From: JBHICC01 sp046759385
GTDB lineage: Bacteria; Pseudomonadota; Gammaproteobacteria; Acidiferrobacterales; SPGG2
DNA length: 64,000 bases
Assembly: GCA_046759385.1 (NCBI GenBank)
Contig: JBHICC010000010.1
Span: forward strand, 1-64,000
Direction: 5' to 3'
Positions 26,061 through 34,823 of the stretch are shown piece after piece (the first letter of the stretch is position 1; every line of letters starts with the position of its first letter). A program made the translations under genes and the position numbers. The notes under the pieces are model-generated. The model was given only the letters and a program-made list of their open reading frames with translations, did no database searches and was not told the origin of the DNA.

Positions 26061-26678
26061 TACCTCTCCTCTATGGATTTATCATTATCGTGTTTGTTCT
26101 TTTTTAAAGTCCTTTCGTTTCTTATTTAAAATAGTGGGCTTTCGCGAGCTTGTACAGCTACTTACGCAAGAGATCCGCTGCCTTGCATGAACTGCCAAGC
26201 GTAACCGCCTGGCCCCAGCACGTGAAATATGTAGGAGCGGTCGGGCACGACCTCTAGATAGGTGCAGCCTATGTCTGACTTCCTGTCGCTGGCATTAGTG
26301 TCCTTCTTTTACACGCCCACTTTTCCCTGTTATCAGGCCTCTTGCCCTATATTCATTACCCGTAGCGTCCGGCACCCTCTATTATTTTCCGCGCCCCGTG
26401 CGCCGAATCTGCAGCCTGTCCTTTGACATCGCCACCGTACTCGAAACGACATACGACTGCCAGCGCTAATGCTCAGGTGTCGTGGCCTCAGCAGTCGGCG
26501 TATCGGCAGCGATCTCTTTACCGAGGGCGTGAGGCAGTGAAATGATGGCGTTAGCGACATTAGTTAATGCCGTGCACAAACGCACGACCGATTTTCAGAG
26601 TGTCAAATGGAAGCGCTTTTAGCGACCTCATAGAGCAATAGCCCGTTTGGTGTCAGTTCTAGCAAGCGATTCCGGTAA
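26061..26678. other. 618-bp gap without a convincing gene
   Basis: No gene with a ribosome binding site and coding character could be supported. The part next to 26060 is AT-rich and contains GATAAT on the minus strand near the SLAM-like start, likely its promoter region. A 39-codon minus-strand frame (26466-26585) ends in protein-like sequence but has only a GTG start and no ribosome binding site; it may be a remnant of a lost gene. Confidence 0.5.
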
Positions 26679-27563
26679 ATGCCTATAAGAGAGACTCGCC
26701 ATACCTTAGAGATCGGCAAGGGCATACCTCTGCATTACCGAATAGTTCGGGGCCCGAGTCAGCGACGGCCATTGTTGCTACTGCTGCATGGCATGGCCAG
26801 CAATCTGACACGCTGGTCAGAATTTGTGGAACAAACGAGCCTAAAGGACCATTGGGACATCATGCGCGTGGATCTGCGAGGGCATGGTGAACCCATCTAC
26901 CGAGGTAGGCTTAGCATGGAGATCTGGTCTCAAGACACCGTCCGGCTGCTTGATGCCGAGGGCTATGCGGAGGCAGTATTGATTGGCCACAGTCTAGGCG
27001 CGCAGCTGGCGCTACATTTCGCCAGTCTGTGTCCAAACCGTACGCGTGGACTTGCGTTAATCGATCCGATACTGGGCCGACCGACAACGCCGATCGTGCG
27101 CGCCGGACGCCGTTACCGACACGTGCTACGCGCACTTGTAATCATTGTCAGAGCGCTTAACCGCCTAGGTCTGTATCGCCGCCACATTCCGAATAGGGAT
27201 CTAAAACTGCTCGATCTCCGAACGAGAGAAACGTTGCTTGCGGAAGGTAAGATCGAAGAATTAGTAAGCGAGTACTCCTCCCCTTGGCCTGACCTGAAGC
27301 ATTTTCCAACAGCAAACTTTATTGAAGAGGTCATCGAGATGGTACGTTCTGTACCTCCACCTACTCAGATTGAAGTGCCGGTCCTGGTACTGCTGTCAAA
27401 GGGCGGGACTTATGCCGACCCCAAAACAACTCGCGAGGCAATCGCCCAGTTTCCGAATGCGAAAACGGTAATCATCGATGCCGAACACTGGCCGTTAACA
27501 GAAAAACCAGTAGAGGTACGCGAGGCGATCGAACAATGGTGCAACGAGCTTGAACGGCCTTAG
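26679..27563 (+). CDS. alpha/beta hydrolase
   Basis: 294 residues with the alpha/beta-hydrolase fold: oxyanion region LLLLHGMASNLTRWSEF, nucleophile elbow GHSLGAQ, a cap region rich in arginine (VRAGRRYRHVLRALVIIVRALNRLGLYRRH), and the catalytic His near the C-terminus in IIDAEHWPLTEKP. Substrate is not predictable; the arginine-rich cap resembles lysophospholipase-like or ester hydrolases only loosely. It is convergent with the downstream Do protease gene on the other strand, 55 bp apart. Confidence 0.87.
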   Translation: MPIRETRHTLEIGKGIPLHYRIVRGPSQRRPLLLLLHGMASNLTRWSEFVEQTSLKDHWDIMRVDLRGHGEPIYRGRLSMEIWSQDTVRLLDAEGYAEAVLIGHSLGAQLALHFASLCPNRTRGLALIDPILGRPTTPIVRAGRRYRHVLRALVIIVRALNRLGLYRRHIPNRDLKLLDLRTRETLLAEGKIEELVSEYSSPWPDLKHFPTANFIEEVIEMVRSVPPPTQIEVPVLVLLSKGGTYADPKTTREAIAQFPNAKTVIIDAEHWPLTEKPVEVREAIEQWCNELERP

Positions 27564-27618
27564 CCGGTAACGCTGGCGGGAACAACGGCCAGGTGCCCAG
27601 CTGTTGCGATTGAGTGAT

Positions 27619-29097
27619 TCAGGACTTTATGACTACAAAGAACTTGCCGCCGCGCCGTCTAACCAGCAACAGCGGATCGTCATCCTTGTTTAGTTGAGCC
27701 GTGATCTGCTTGTAGTCTTCGACCCCTTGAATCGGCTTGCGGTTGATTTCAGTGATCACGTCACCCGGGCGTATTCCAGCGGCGGCGGCGCTACTCGTGG
27801 GATCCACATCGGTAACGACGACACCCTGCGCATCAGGTGGCAAGCCTAACCGTTCCGCAATCTCACTCGTGAGATTCCGTACCTCGAGTCCCGCCAACGC
27901 GGCGTTTGCACTTTCACTTTCGATACTCTGGTCTTCTTGGCCGATGCTGGCCAGGTCCTTCGGCTGCTCACCGATGCGGATCGCTATCGTTTTAGGGCGC
28001 TTGTTGCGAATAACCTTGACTTTGACCTTCTTCCCGACAGCCGTTTGCGCCACGATGTTACGTAAGGCGGTTTGATCCTCCACCCCCTTACCGTCGAACT
28101 CGACGATAACGTCACCCGATCGAATCCCCCCCTTCGATGCCGGGCTCCCAGCCAGCACCTCGCTAACCAATGCGCCCTTGGCTTTCGGGAGCCCGAAGTT
28201 CTGCGCCAGATCCGCGGTTACGCCCTGGATCGAGACGCCTAGCCAACCCCGCACAACCTTCCCGCTGTCGATTAGGCTTCGCATCACGCTGCGGGTCATG
28301 TTACTCGGAACCGCGAAGCCGATGCCCATATAGCCGCCGCTACGGCTAAAAATCGCCGTGTTGATACCAACGAGCTCGCCGTGCACGTTGACCATGGCAC
28401 CGCCAGAGTTGCCAGGATTAATCGCCGCGTCAGTCTGGATGAAATCCTCGTAGTCGGCGATACCCACGTTAGCGCGCCCGACTGCGCTGACAATGCCCAT
28501 GGTGACAGTCTGGTTCAACCCAAACGGATTGCCAATCGCAAGTACGTACTCGCCTACCTCGAGCGCATCCGAGTCTCCCCATGTGACTGTAGGTAGGTCG
28601 TTGCCGTCGATCTTTATCACAGCCAGGTCGGTCTTCGGGTCGGTCCCGATCACCTTGCCAATGAAGTCGCGCTTGTCGCTGAGCACCACTTTGATTTCGT
28701 CTGCATTGGCAATCACGTGATTGTTAGTCACGATGTAGCCCGAAGGGTCGACAATCACGCCTGAGCCGAGGCTAGCCTGCGACCGCCGCTCGGGCGGCAC
28801 CCCGAACCGACGGAAAAACTCGTCGCCGAAGAAACGGCGGAAAAACGGATCATCAAAGCGCGGCCCCAGCTCTTCCATTTCAGAAGACTTTACGACGTGT
28901 GTTGTCGAAATATTGACCACGGCCGGCGTGACTGCTCTGACGATCTCAGTAAAGTTGTACGCCGGAACTTGCATCAGCGGCGGTGCTGCACGGGCAATGG
29001 GCGTCCAGCCGACCCAACTTGTAGCAATGACCCCTAGCAGCACACCGAAGACAGCCCGGTAGCCTCGAGATCTGAATGAACGACGGTCAATATCCAT
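27619..29097 (-). CDS. Do-family periplasmic serine protease (DegP/DegQ/MucD-like)
   Basis: 492 residues. A signal or anchor peptide (AVFGVLLGVIATSWVGWTPIARAA) precedes a trypsin-like domain with catalytic His127 (TNNHVIA), Asp157 (TDLAVIKI) and Ser231 (NPGNSGGAMV), then two PDZ domains (about 275-365 and 395-485). These proteases degrade or hold misfolded envelope proteins and can cleave anti-sigma factors. The size and two PDZ domains fit DegP/MucD rather than DegS. It is a single gene with a 350-bp gap upstream. Confidence 0.94.
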   Translation of the reverse strand: MDIDRRSFRSRGYRAVFGVLLGVIATSWVGWTPIARAAPPLMQVPAYNFTEIVRAVTPAVVNISTTHVVKSSEMEELGPRFDDPFFRRFFGDEFFRRFGVPPERRSQASLGSGVIVDPSGYIVTNNHVIANADEIKVVLSDKRDFIGKVIGTDPKTDLAVIKIDGNDLPTVTWGDSDALEVGEYVLAIGNPFGLNQTVTMGIVSAVGRANVGIADYEDFIQTDAAINPGNSGGAMVNVHGELVGINTAIFSRSGGYMGIGFAVPSNMTRSVMRSLIDSGKVVRGWLGVSIQGVTADLAQNFGLPKAKGALVSEVLAGSPASKGGIRSGDVIVEFDGKGVEDQTALRNIVAQTAVGKKVKVKVIRNKRPKTIAIRIGEQPKDLASIGQEDQSIESESANAALAGLEVRNLTSEIAERLGLPPDAQGVVVTDVDPTSSAAAAGIRPGDVITEINRKPIQGVEDYKQITAQLNKDDDPLLLVRRRGGKFFVVIKS

Positions 29098-29448
29098 ACG
29101 GTACCCTCGTAGCGGCGATTCGTTACGCTCGTGTTAGTTTGGTCTAAGCAATTTTCGTGGCACGTCCGACTTGCTTTCACATGACCGCGAATGCACGTTC
29201 GCTTCGTCGACGAAAATCATACTATCCGCGCTGCACCCGCCCGACTCGCATGCGTTCGAGCCTTCCCGCAGGTATTGTAGCTGGATTGCGGCGACACCGT
29301 GTACGCCGTTCTCGGCCCGGAGGATGGAAGACGTTACGATTGACAAGTTCCGGGCCGAGATAGTTCCCTACGATATGAATTATCGCCTTTGCCTTTAGCC
29401 TTTATTTCAAGTCTTTTTCCGCCTCAAAGCTAGACAGACGGCGGCGCC
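29098..29448. other. 351-bp gap without a convincing gene
   Basis: It separates the Do protease promoter side from the 3' end of the UMF1 transporter gene. No tRNA, clear small gene or palindrome was found. The half next to 29098 presumably holds the protease promoter, but no good -35/-10 pair was recognised. Confidence 0.5.
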
Positions 29449-30780
29449 TTAGGCGGCTGTCAAAGCCGCACGGCGGCCCCGAGCTTCGTCTACCAAGCTC
29501 AGCAGCAGCAGTCCCACGATGAAGAAGGTCACCGTCGACAAGACCGCCGCACGCTGATTGCCGCCTGACAGAAAGGTGATTGTCCCGTAGCTCAGCGGGC
29601 CAACAACAGCGGCAAGCTTACTGGCCAACCCCCACAGACCGAAGAACTCAGCGGAGCGCCTCGGTGGTGCAAATTGGCCGACCAAAGCGCGGCCAGCAGA
29701 CTGACTAGATCCCAAGGCAAGCCCCACCAGGTTACCGACGATCCAAAAAGCGCCGCGACTCTCAGTGAAGTAAGCTAAAACTAGGGCAGCAATCCAGAGC
29801 GCGAGTGTCAGTGCCAGAGTCCGCAGCGATCCTAGTTTGTCCTGAACATGACCAAAAACGAAAGCGCCCGCGGCCGCAGTCACATTGATCACCAGGATTA
29901 GTATTAGCGTGTCTCCCGTACTGAAATCCATTACCTCGCGCGCATAGACAGCGGCTAGCACGACCACCGTATAGATTCCACAGTAGTACACCGTCAGGCT
30001 GAGCAAGAAACGGAACAGATCACGAAAGTGTCGAACATGACGCAAGGTTGCCATGACACGCGTGAAACCAATGCTTACATACCCTTGACCCGCCGACAGC
30101 GGTGACACCGTCGCACGTTCAGGCAACCACAAGAACGTCGGCATCGCGGCCAGGCCGAAAATGATCGCCGTCATCACCATGGTAACGGGAACGTACTCAG
30201 GCGCGGCTTGACCTTGGGATTCAGCCCAGCTCACATAAACAAGGCAAAAACCGAGCACTAGCAAGCCCCCGAGGTAGCCAAGCGACCAACCGTAGCCGGA
30301 TATTCGACCCATATCCCCCTGCGGCGCGATCTCGGGTAAGAATGCGGCAATCAGATTCTCCCCGGTCCCGAACATGAACGCGGACAGAATCACCAGCACC
30401 ATTCCAAGCCAGACATCACCGGGTCCTACGATCGCAAGCAGCGCGGTAGAAATGACGCAGCCCGCGGTGGTCACCGCCAGAAAGCGTTTCTTGTCAGCAC
30501 GATGATCAGCGATGGCACCGAGTACCGGCGCGCTGAACAGTATCAACGCATTCGTAATAGCAATCGCCACGGTCCAGTACAGTGTGCCTGCGCCGCTAGC
30601 GGCCCCCCCTACACTGGCCGCCACTACACCGACGAAATAAGCGTTAAACACTGCGGTCAGAACCACAGTCGTATAGCCCGAGTTCGCAAAGTCGTACATT
30701 GCCCAGGCAAACAACTCGCGCCGCGGCGCTAACACTATATTGGCGGGGCGTACTAAGGTTTCGGCAATGTTGTCAGTCAC
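29449..30780 (-). CDS. MFS transporter, UMF1 / Atg22-like
   Basis: 443 residues and about twelve membrane segments. The N-terminus ELFAWAMYDFANSGYTTVVLTAVFNAYFV is diagnostic of the UMF1/Atg22-like (PF11700) branch of the MFS. Later, GSSQSAGRALVGQFAPPRRSAEFFGLWGLASKLAAVVGP is the conserved second signature. Yeast Atg22 exports amino acids from the vacuole; bacterial substrates are unknown. The arsR gene lies 77 bp upstream on the same strand, so the transporter may belong to its regulon. Confidence 0.88.
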   Translation of the reverse strand: MTDNIAETLVRPANIVLAPRRELFAWAMYDFANSGYTTVVLTAVFNAYFVGVVAASVGGAASGAGTLYWTVAIAITNALILFSAPVLGAIADHRADKKRFLAVTTAGCVISTALLAIVGPGDVWLGMVLVILSAFMFGTGENLIAAFLPEIAPQGDMGRISGYGWSLGYLGGLLVLGFCLVYVSWAESQGQAAPEYVPVTMVMTAIIFGLAAMPTFLWLPERATVSPLSAGQGYVSIGFTRVMATLRHVRHFRDLFRFLLSLTVYYCGIYTVVVLAAVYAREVMDFSTGDTLILILVINVTAAAGAFVFGHVQDKLGSLRTLALTLALWIAALVLAYFTESRGAFWIVGNLVGLALGSSQSAGRALVGQFAPPRRSAEFFGLWGLASKLAAVVGPLSYGTITFLSGGNQRAAVLSTVTFFIVGLLLLSLVDEARGRRAALTAA

Positions 30781-30857
30781 GAATGTACTGCGGGATCGAA
30801 ACCGACTAGGGAAGAGACGAGAACGGTGCGCATTGAGCTATGTAGACGGACAACGCG

Positions 30858-31223
30858 TTAGTTGTCGCTTTGATCACCGCGCGTTTGAAAAAGATCCGGG
30901 CCTTCTTCCCCATTAACTTTGCGCGCGACGTAGAGATGGACGAGCCTGAGGACTTCCTCACAGTATGGATAGTTCACACGATAGTAGACTTCCTTACCGC
31001 GTTTTTCGCTCAGCAGAAGCTCGGCGTTACGCAGGACCTTGAGGTGATGAGAGATTGCAGGACGGCTGAGCTGAAACAGGCGGGCAATGTCATTTACGCA
31101 TATCTCTTCGCCGCGCTCGAATACCAAGAGGATCTTCTGTCGTGTTGGATCTCCCAGCGCTGAGAAGAAGCGGGCGAATTGGCCCCAACCTTCCGGGAGG
31201 CTGTGAGCGTACTTCGGATTCAT
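30858..31223 (-). CDS. ArsR-family transcriptional regulator
   Basis: 121 residues from the ATG at 31223 (GTG 31253 also possible, giving 131). A classical ArsR winged helix: FFSALGDPTRQKILLVF, then VNDIARLFQLSRPAISHHLKVLRNAEL as HTH, and a beta wing at EKRGKEVYYRV. The usual CxC metal site is reduced to a single Cys (EICVNDI) with a second Cys 46 residues later (NYPYCEEVL), so a thiol or metal sensor using these two is conceivable. A 32-bp palindrome covering the -35 of its promoter is the likely operator. Confidence 0.88.
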   Translation of the reverse strand: MNPKYAHSLPEGWGQFARFFSALGDPTRQKILLVFERGEEICVNDIARLFQLSRPAISHHLKVLRNAELLLSEKRGKEVYYRVNYPYCEEVLRLVHLYVARKVNGEEGPDLFQTRGDQSDN

Positions 31224-31280
31224 ACTGCCGAACTCAATAACTACTGACTGCACCGCGCTTAGCAGCGGCAGGAACGTGGC

Positions 31281-31308
31281 AGCATAATCAACTGACGTAA
31301 TATGTCAA
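31281..31308 (-). promoter_or_regulatory. sigma70-type promoter of the arsR gene
   Basis: On the minus strand TTGACA (31308-31303), a 16-nt spacer and TATGCT (31286-31281) form a promoter with a perfect -35 box. Transcription would start near 31274, ahead of either possible arsR start codon. The -35 box lies inside the long palindrome. Confidence 0.62.
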
Positions 31309-31327
31309 CAAATGTTGACATATTACG
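31296..31327. promoter_or_regulatory. 32-bp palindromic operator overlapping the arsR promoter
   Basis: CGTAATATGTCAACA (31296-31310) and TGTTGACATATTACG (31313-31327) are perfect 15-bp inverted arms around a central AA. The palindrome covers the -35 element of the arsR promoter. ArsR-family repressors bind long AT-rich inverted repeats of this type at their own promoters, so autorepression relieved by a ligand is the simplest reading. Confidence 0.75.
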
Positions 31328-31360
31328 CGGGCCTCGGTAGGCCGGGACTGGGGCCGTCGG

Positions 31361-32368
31361 CTACCCGTGCGGACGGGCAAGGACGAGCGAGAAATACCGG
31401 TTTTGCGGCTGGAAGTGCTGCTCCGCAACAAACCCGCCGTCAACAAGCATCTGATCCAACGATGCGAGTGTGAACTTGCGGCTGATCTCCGTGAGTATCG
31501 ACTCGCCGGGTGCGAACGCCACTGACTGGTCGAGCTCCCCAATGCGAACAACCTGCGCAGTTTTGGATCGAATATGCATCTCGATACGCGCTTGCGCATC
31601 GTTATACCAAGCATGATGGTGAAATGAGTGCAAATCGAATTCACCCGCCAATTCCCGGTTAATGACTTCGAGCGCATTGAGGTTAAAGTCAGCTGTCAGT
31701 CCGGCGGTGTCGTTATATGCGGCATTAAGTACGTTGACATCCTTAACACGATCGGCCCCCAGTAGGAGCCAGTCTCGATCTTCCATCATTATCCGGACGG
31801 TTCGCAAAAAACGCGCGGTTTCGTGCGAATCGAAGTTGCCGATGGTACTGCCGAGAAACGGGAACAAACGCGTGCCGTCTCCCCGCGGAATTTGCCCTAA
31901 GTCACTACAGTAATCGCCGACGAGTGCTTCGATTTCAAGCCAGCCGTACTCGCGGGTGAGTCGTCGTGCTGCATCGAGCAACATCTCGGCGCACACGTCC
32001 AGGGGTAGATAGCGTACGTGGCACCGCTGACGATCACACGCCTGCAGGAGTCGCACAGTCTTGCGCGATGCTCCGCTGCCGAGCTCTAGAATGGTCTCAG
32101 GACGCACGCGCTCGATCAGCCCATCCGCGATGTCGGCAAGCAGGCTGTCTTCCGTGCGCGTTAGGTAATATTCCGGTGTCCCGCAAATTCGGTCGAATAG
32201 TAAAGAACCACGTTCGTCGTAAAAATACTTCGGTAGCAGGTACTTCGGGGTCGAGGAAAGGCCAGCCTGCACATCATCGGCGAAATCGCGCATAGGATCG
32301 CAATCGCTCAGATGTGTTATTGTGATCCGATCGCGTTCCTCGCGCGTCAGCGCCCGCATCGGGTCCAT
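31361..32368 (-). CDS. egtD: L-histidine N-alpha-methyltransferase (EgtD)
   Basis: 335 residues from the ATG at 32368, preceded by AAGGGAGG. The frame opens further upstream, but the ribosome binding site decides this start. EgtD trimethylates histidine with SAM to hercynine, the first step of ergothioneine synthesis. Visible features: substrate-side LPKYFYDERGSLLFDRICGTPEYYLTRTE, SAM loop ILELGSGASRKT, FLGSTIGNFD and GADRVKDVNVLNAAYNDTAGLTADFNLN. No EgtB or other ergothioneine gene lies in the window. It is divergent from the retropepsin-like gene with conspicuous repeats between them. Confidence 0.93.
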   Translation of the reverse strand: MDPMRALTREERDRITITHLSDCDPMRDFADDVQAGLSSTPKYLLPKYFYDERGSLLFDRICGTPEYYLTRTEDSLLADIADGLIERVRPETILELGSGASRKTVRLLQACDRQRCHVRYLPLDVCAEMLLDAARRLTREYGWLEIEALVGDYCSDLGQIPRGDGTRLFPFLGSTIGNFDSHETARFLRTVRIMMEDRDWLLLGADRVKDVNVLNAAYNDTAGLTADFNLNALEVINRELAGEFDLHSFHHHAWYNDAQARIEMHIRSKTAQVVRIGELDQSVAFAPGESILTEISRKFTLASLDQMLVDGGFVAEQHFQPQNRYFSLVLARPHG

Positions 32369-32441
32369 GATGCCTCCCTTTAGTCTTGTTCTTACAGGTG
32401 TCGTTATTATGGCGCTGCCGAAAACGGCGATGGCCACGGGT

Positions 32442-32516
32442 TTATTAAACCTTACATCGCGCCCTTATTAAACCTTGATTTTCACCAGCTGGGTTACCAT
32501 TGGTTAAGATGAACCA
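32442..32516. promoter_or_regulatory. repeats in the egtD / protease divergent region
   Basis: The 12-mer TTATTAAACCTT occurs twice as direct repeats, at 32442-32453 and 32465-32476 (23-bp period), followed by the inverted repeat TGGTT-N6-AACCA at 32501-32516. The 184-bp divergent region has no other feature. Such an arrangement is typical of regulator binding sites, but no regulator can be named. Confidence 0.45.
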
Positions 32517-32552
32517 TCACCGCTCATTTCTTCGATCATAGCCGGTGCATCG

Positions 32553-33080
32553 ATGAGTCAGCATCAAAACAAGTCTCAAGGTCGCTTGGGCAAGGGCATG
32601 ATTTACGCGGCGTGGCTACTAGCCCTTGCCCTCTTGACTTGGGTGTTCAGCGGATGGCTCCATGAGCAACGCAATCCCAACCGGGAGGTACGAAGCTTTA
32701 TTCAAGGCGGGCAAGCCACGGTTGTACTCGAGCGCAACCGGTACGGACATTACAACGCGGCCGGCCAGATCAATGGCGAGGATGTCGAGTTCATGCTCGA
32801 TACGGGGGCGACGACTGTGTCAGTTCCTGCTGGGCTTGCACAACAACTGGGGCTTAAGAAGGGTCCGGCGATAGCTGCCACAACTGCTAACGGCACAATC
32901 ACCACCTATCTCACGCGGCTCGACAGCGTGCGACTCGGCACCATAGAGCTGCGCGATATCCGAGCGAGCATAAACCCCCATATGCGAGGACACGAAGTAC
33001 TGCTGGGCATGAGCTTTCTCAAGAACCTCGAATTTAGCCAACGGGGCCGCGCCTTGATATTGAAACATCCCGCGCCGTGA
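32553..33080 (+). CDS. retropepsin-like aspartic protease (TIGR02281 type), membrane anchored
   Basis: 175 residues. One N-terminal transmembrane helix (about 16-35, MIYAAWLLALALLTWVFSGWL) anchors a periplasmic single-domain aspartic protease. The active-site motif is FMLDTGATTVSVP, with the second conserved segment GHEVLLGMSFLKNLEF near the C-terminus. Like retroviral proteases it would need to dimerise. Family members are common in Proteobacteria; substrates are mostly unknown. Its stop codon overlaps the GTG of the nadC frame (GTGA). Confidence 0.88.
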   Translation: MSQHQNKSQGRLGKGMIYAAWLLALALLTWVFSGWLHEQRNPNREVRSFIQGGQATVVLERNRYGHYNAAGQINGEDVEFMLDTGATTVSVPAGLAQQLGLKKGPAIAATTANGTITTYLTRLDSVRLGTIELRDIRASINPHMRGHEVLLGMSFLKNLEFSQRGRALILKHPAP

Positions 33081-33109
33081 ATACGCCAGACACGGATTCG
33101 GGTGGGCAG

Positions 33110-33946
33110 ATGGACGAAACCATAAGCCAAGAGGAGATCACGAACATTGTACGCCACGCGTTGGCTGAGGACATTGGCATTGGCGATTTGACGGCTAGCC
33201 TTATACCGAGCGATCGAGCTATACAGTCCACGGTTATCACGCGGCAAGACGCCGTACTGTGTGGCACAGAATGGTTCAATGAGGTTTTCCGTCAATTGGA
33301 TGGCAAAGTCACGGTTACATGGTTTGCGGCAGACAGCGATCGCATTCAATCAGGGCAGACGCTTTGCCGACTGGAAGGCCCTGCGCAAGCGATCTTGAGC
33401 GGCGAGCGTATGGCACTCAACTTTCTGCAGCTCCTATCAGGGACCGCAACCCGAGCGCGAACTTATGTAGATGCGGTAAGCGGAACCCAGGCCCGGATAC
33501 TTGATACGCGCAAGACCCTGCCCGGTCTGCGCCTGGCACAGAAGTACGCTGTGCGTTGTGGGGGCGCAGAAAACCATCGCATGGGGCTCTACGACGGCAT
33601 CCTCATTAAGGAGAATCATATTGTCGCTGCTGGCTCGATCGGCCACGCTGTCGAGCAGGCCAGAGTCACGGCGCCAAAAGATATTCCAATCGAGGTGGAG
33701 GTAGAGAGCCTCGACGAAATGCGCCAAGCACTTGCCGCCGGCGCACAGAATCTGCTCGTGGACAACTTCGATCTAGAAAACCTAAGAATCGCTGTAAGAG
33801 CAACCCGTGGCCGCGCGACGGTAGAAGCATCGGGCGGCATTACCCTGGACGATATTCGCGCTGTAGCTGAGACCGGTGTCGACTATATATCGATTGGTGC
33901 GCTCACTAAAGACGTGGAAGCGGTCGATTTCTCGATGCGATTCTGA
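33110..33946 (+). CDS. nadC: nicotinate-nucleotide pyrophosphorylase (carboxylating)
   Basis: 278 residues from ATG 33110, or 289 from GTG 33077, which overlaps the preceding stop by 4 nt and could be used through coupling. It converts quinolinate and PRPP to nicotinate mononucleotide. Conserved segments: LAEDIGIGDLTASLIP, ERMALNFLQLLSGTAT, LDTRKTLPGLRLAQKYAV, GAENHRMGLYDGILIKENH, VEVES and EASGGITLDDI. Together with nadE at 36.7-38.4 kb the window has two NAD biosynthesis steps. Confidence 0.96.
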   Translation: MDETISQEEITNIVRHALAEDIGIGDLTASLIPSDRAIQSTVITRQDAVLCGTEWFNEVFRQLDGKVTVTWFAADSDRIQSGQTLCRLEGPAQAILSGERMALNFLQLLSGTATRARTYVDAVSGTQARILDTRKTLPGLRLAQKYAVRCGGAENHRMGLYDGILIKENHIVAAGSIGHAVEQARVTAPKDIPIEVEVESLDEMRQALAAGAQNLLVDNFDLENLRIAVRATRGRATVEASGGITLDDIRAVAETGVDYISIGALTKDVEAVDFSMRF

Positions 33947-33964
33947 TGTAACTGTGCTGCTAGT

Positions 33965-34714
33965 TCACTCCACCCCGTCGAGCCATATCACGGATGCCAT
34001 GTGCCCACACACACGGTCACGGCGGTAGGAAAAAAATCGTTGCCGGTCGCTCACCGTACAATAGCTCCCGCCGGTGATACACTCGACTCCTGCAGCATTG
34101 AGTCGCTGCGTTACCAAGGAATAGATATCGGCAAACCAGCGTCCATTTTCCTTTGTGGTAAAGGCCTCGGCGGCATTTGAATCCTTTTCTACGAACGCTT
34201 CATAGACGTCGTCGCGCACTTCAAATGCCTTCGGGCCGATGGCAGGACCTAGCCACGCCAACAGGTCGGAACCGGCTACACCCAGCTTTTCGACCCCCTG
34301 CTCCACCACGCCGCCCGCGAGCCCTCGCCAACCCGCGTGCAATATGGCCACTCGCGTTCCCTGTCGATCGCATAGAAACACAGGACAACAATCAGCGGTA
34401 AGGGCAGCGCATACAACCCCATTCTGGTTTGTGTAGCTGCCGTCCGCCTCGCTGTAGCGCCTGGCGGCAGAAGCATCGATGACATCGGTGCCGTGCGTTT
34501 GCCGCAACCATATCGGTTCCGATGGCAAGTCGCCCGCTTTTATCAAGAGCGCCCGATTCCGCTTCACGCTCGCCGCGTCGTCACCCGCTCGCATGCTGAG
34601 ATTAAACGAATCGAATGGTGCTTCGCTATATCCACCCAGACGTGTCGTCGTGAGCGCTTTCACATTCGCCGGCGCCGGCCAATCTGGGTGAATAAACTCC
34701 GGTTCTTTACTCAT
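33965..34714 (-). CDS. pgeF: peptidoglycan editing factor PgeF / multicopper polyphenol oxidase (YfiH)
   Basis: 249 residues, ATG preceded by GGGAGGGGG. The laccase-domain metal motif histidines and cysteines are clear: LRQTHGTDVID, ALTADCCPVFLC and ILHAGWRGLAGGV. E. coli YfiH/PgeF removes wrongly incorporated serine-containing muropeptide precursors. The gene is downstream of rluD, the usual order in gammaproteobacteria (bamD divergent, then rluD, pgeF, and often clpB). Confidence 0.94.
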   Translation of the reverse strand: MSKEPEFIHPDWPAPANVKALTTTRLGGYSEAPFDSFNLSMRAGDDAASVKRNRALLIKAGDLPSEPIWLRQTHGTDVIDASAARRYSEADGSYTNQNGVVCAALTADCCPVFLCDRQGTRVAILHAGWRGLAGGVVEQGVEKLGVAGSDLLAWLGPAIGPKAFEVRDDVYEAFVEKDSNAAEAFTTKENGRWFADIYSLVTQRLNAAGVECITGGSYCTVSDRQRFFSYRRDRVCGHMASVIWLDGVE

Positions 34715-34823
34715 CACCCCCTCCCTAGTCCTCCTCCATCAGCAGCAAGGGAGGCCAGCGCTACGTCAGTATTGCTATTCAGCATTTCCCAAGCATAACG
34801 TATGCAAGCGGTGCCCGCTCTGC

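Noticed and set aside
26466..26585. 39-codon minus-strand frame ending in protein-like sequence (ANAIISLPHALGKEI)
   Set aside because: It starts only at GTG, has no ribosome binding site and is preceded by an in-frame stop. It may be a gene remnant, but that could not be supported.
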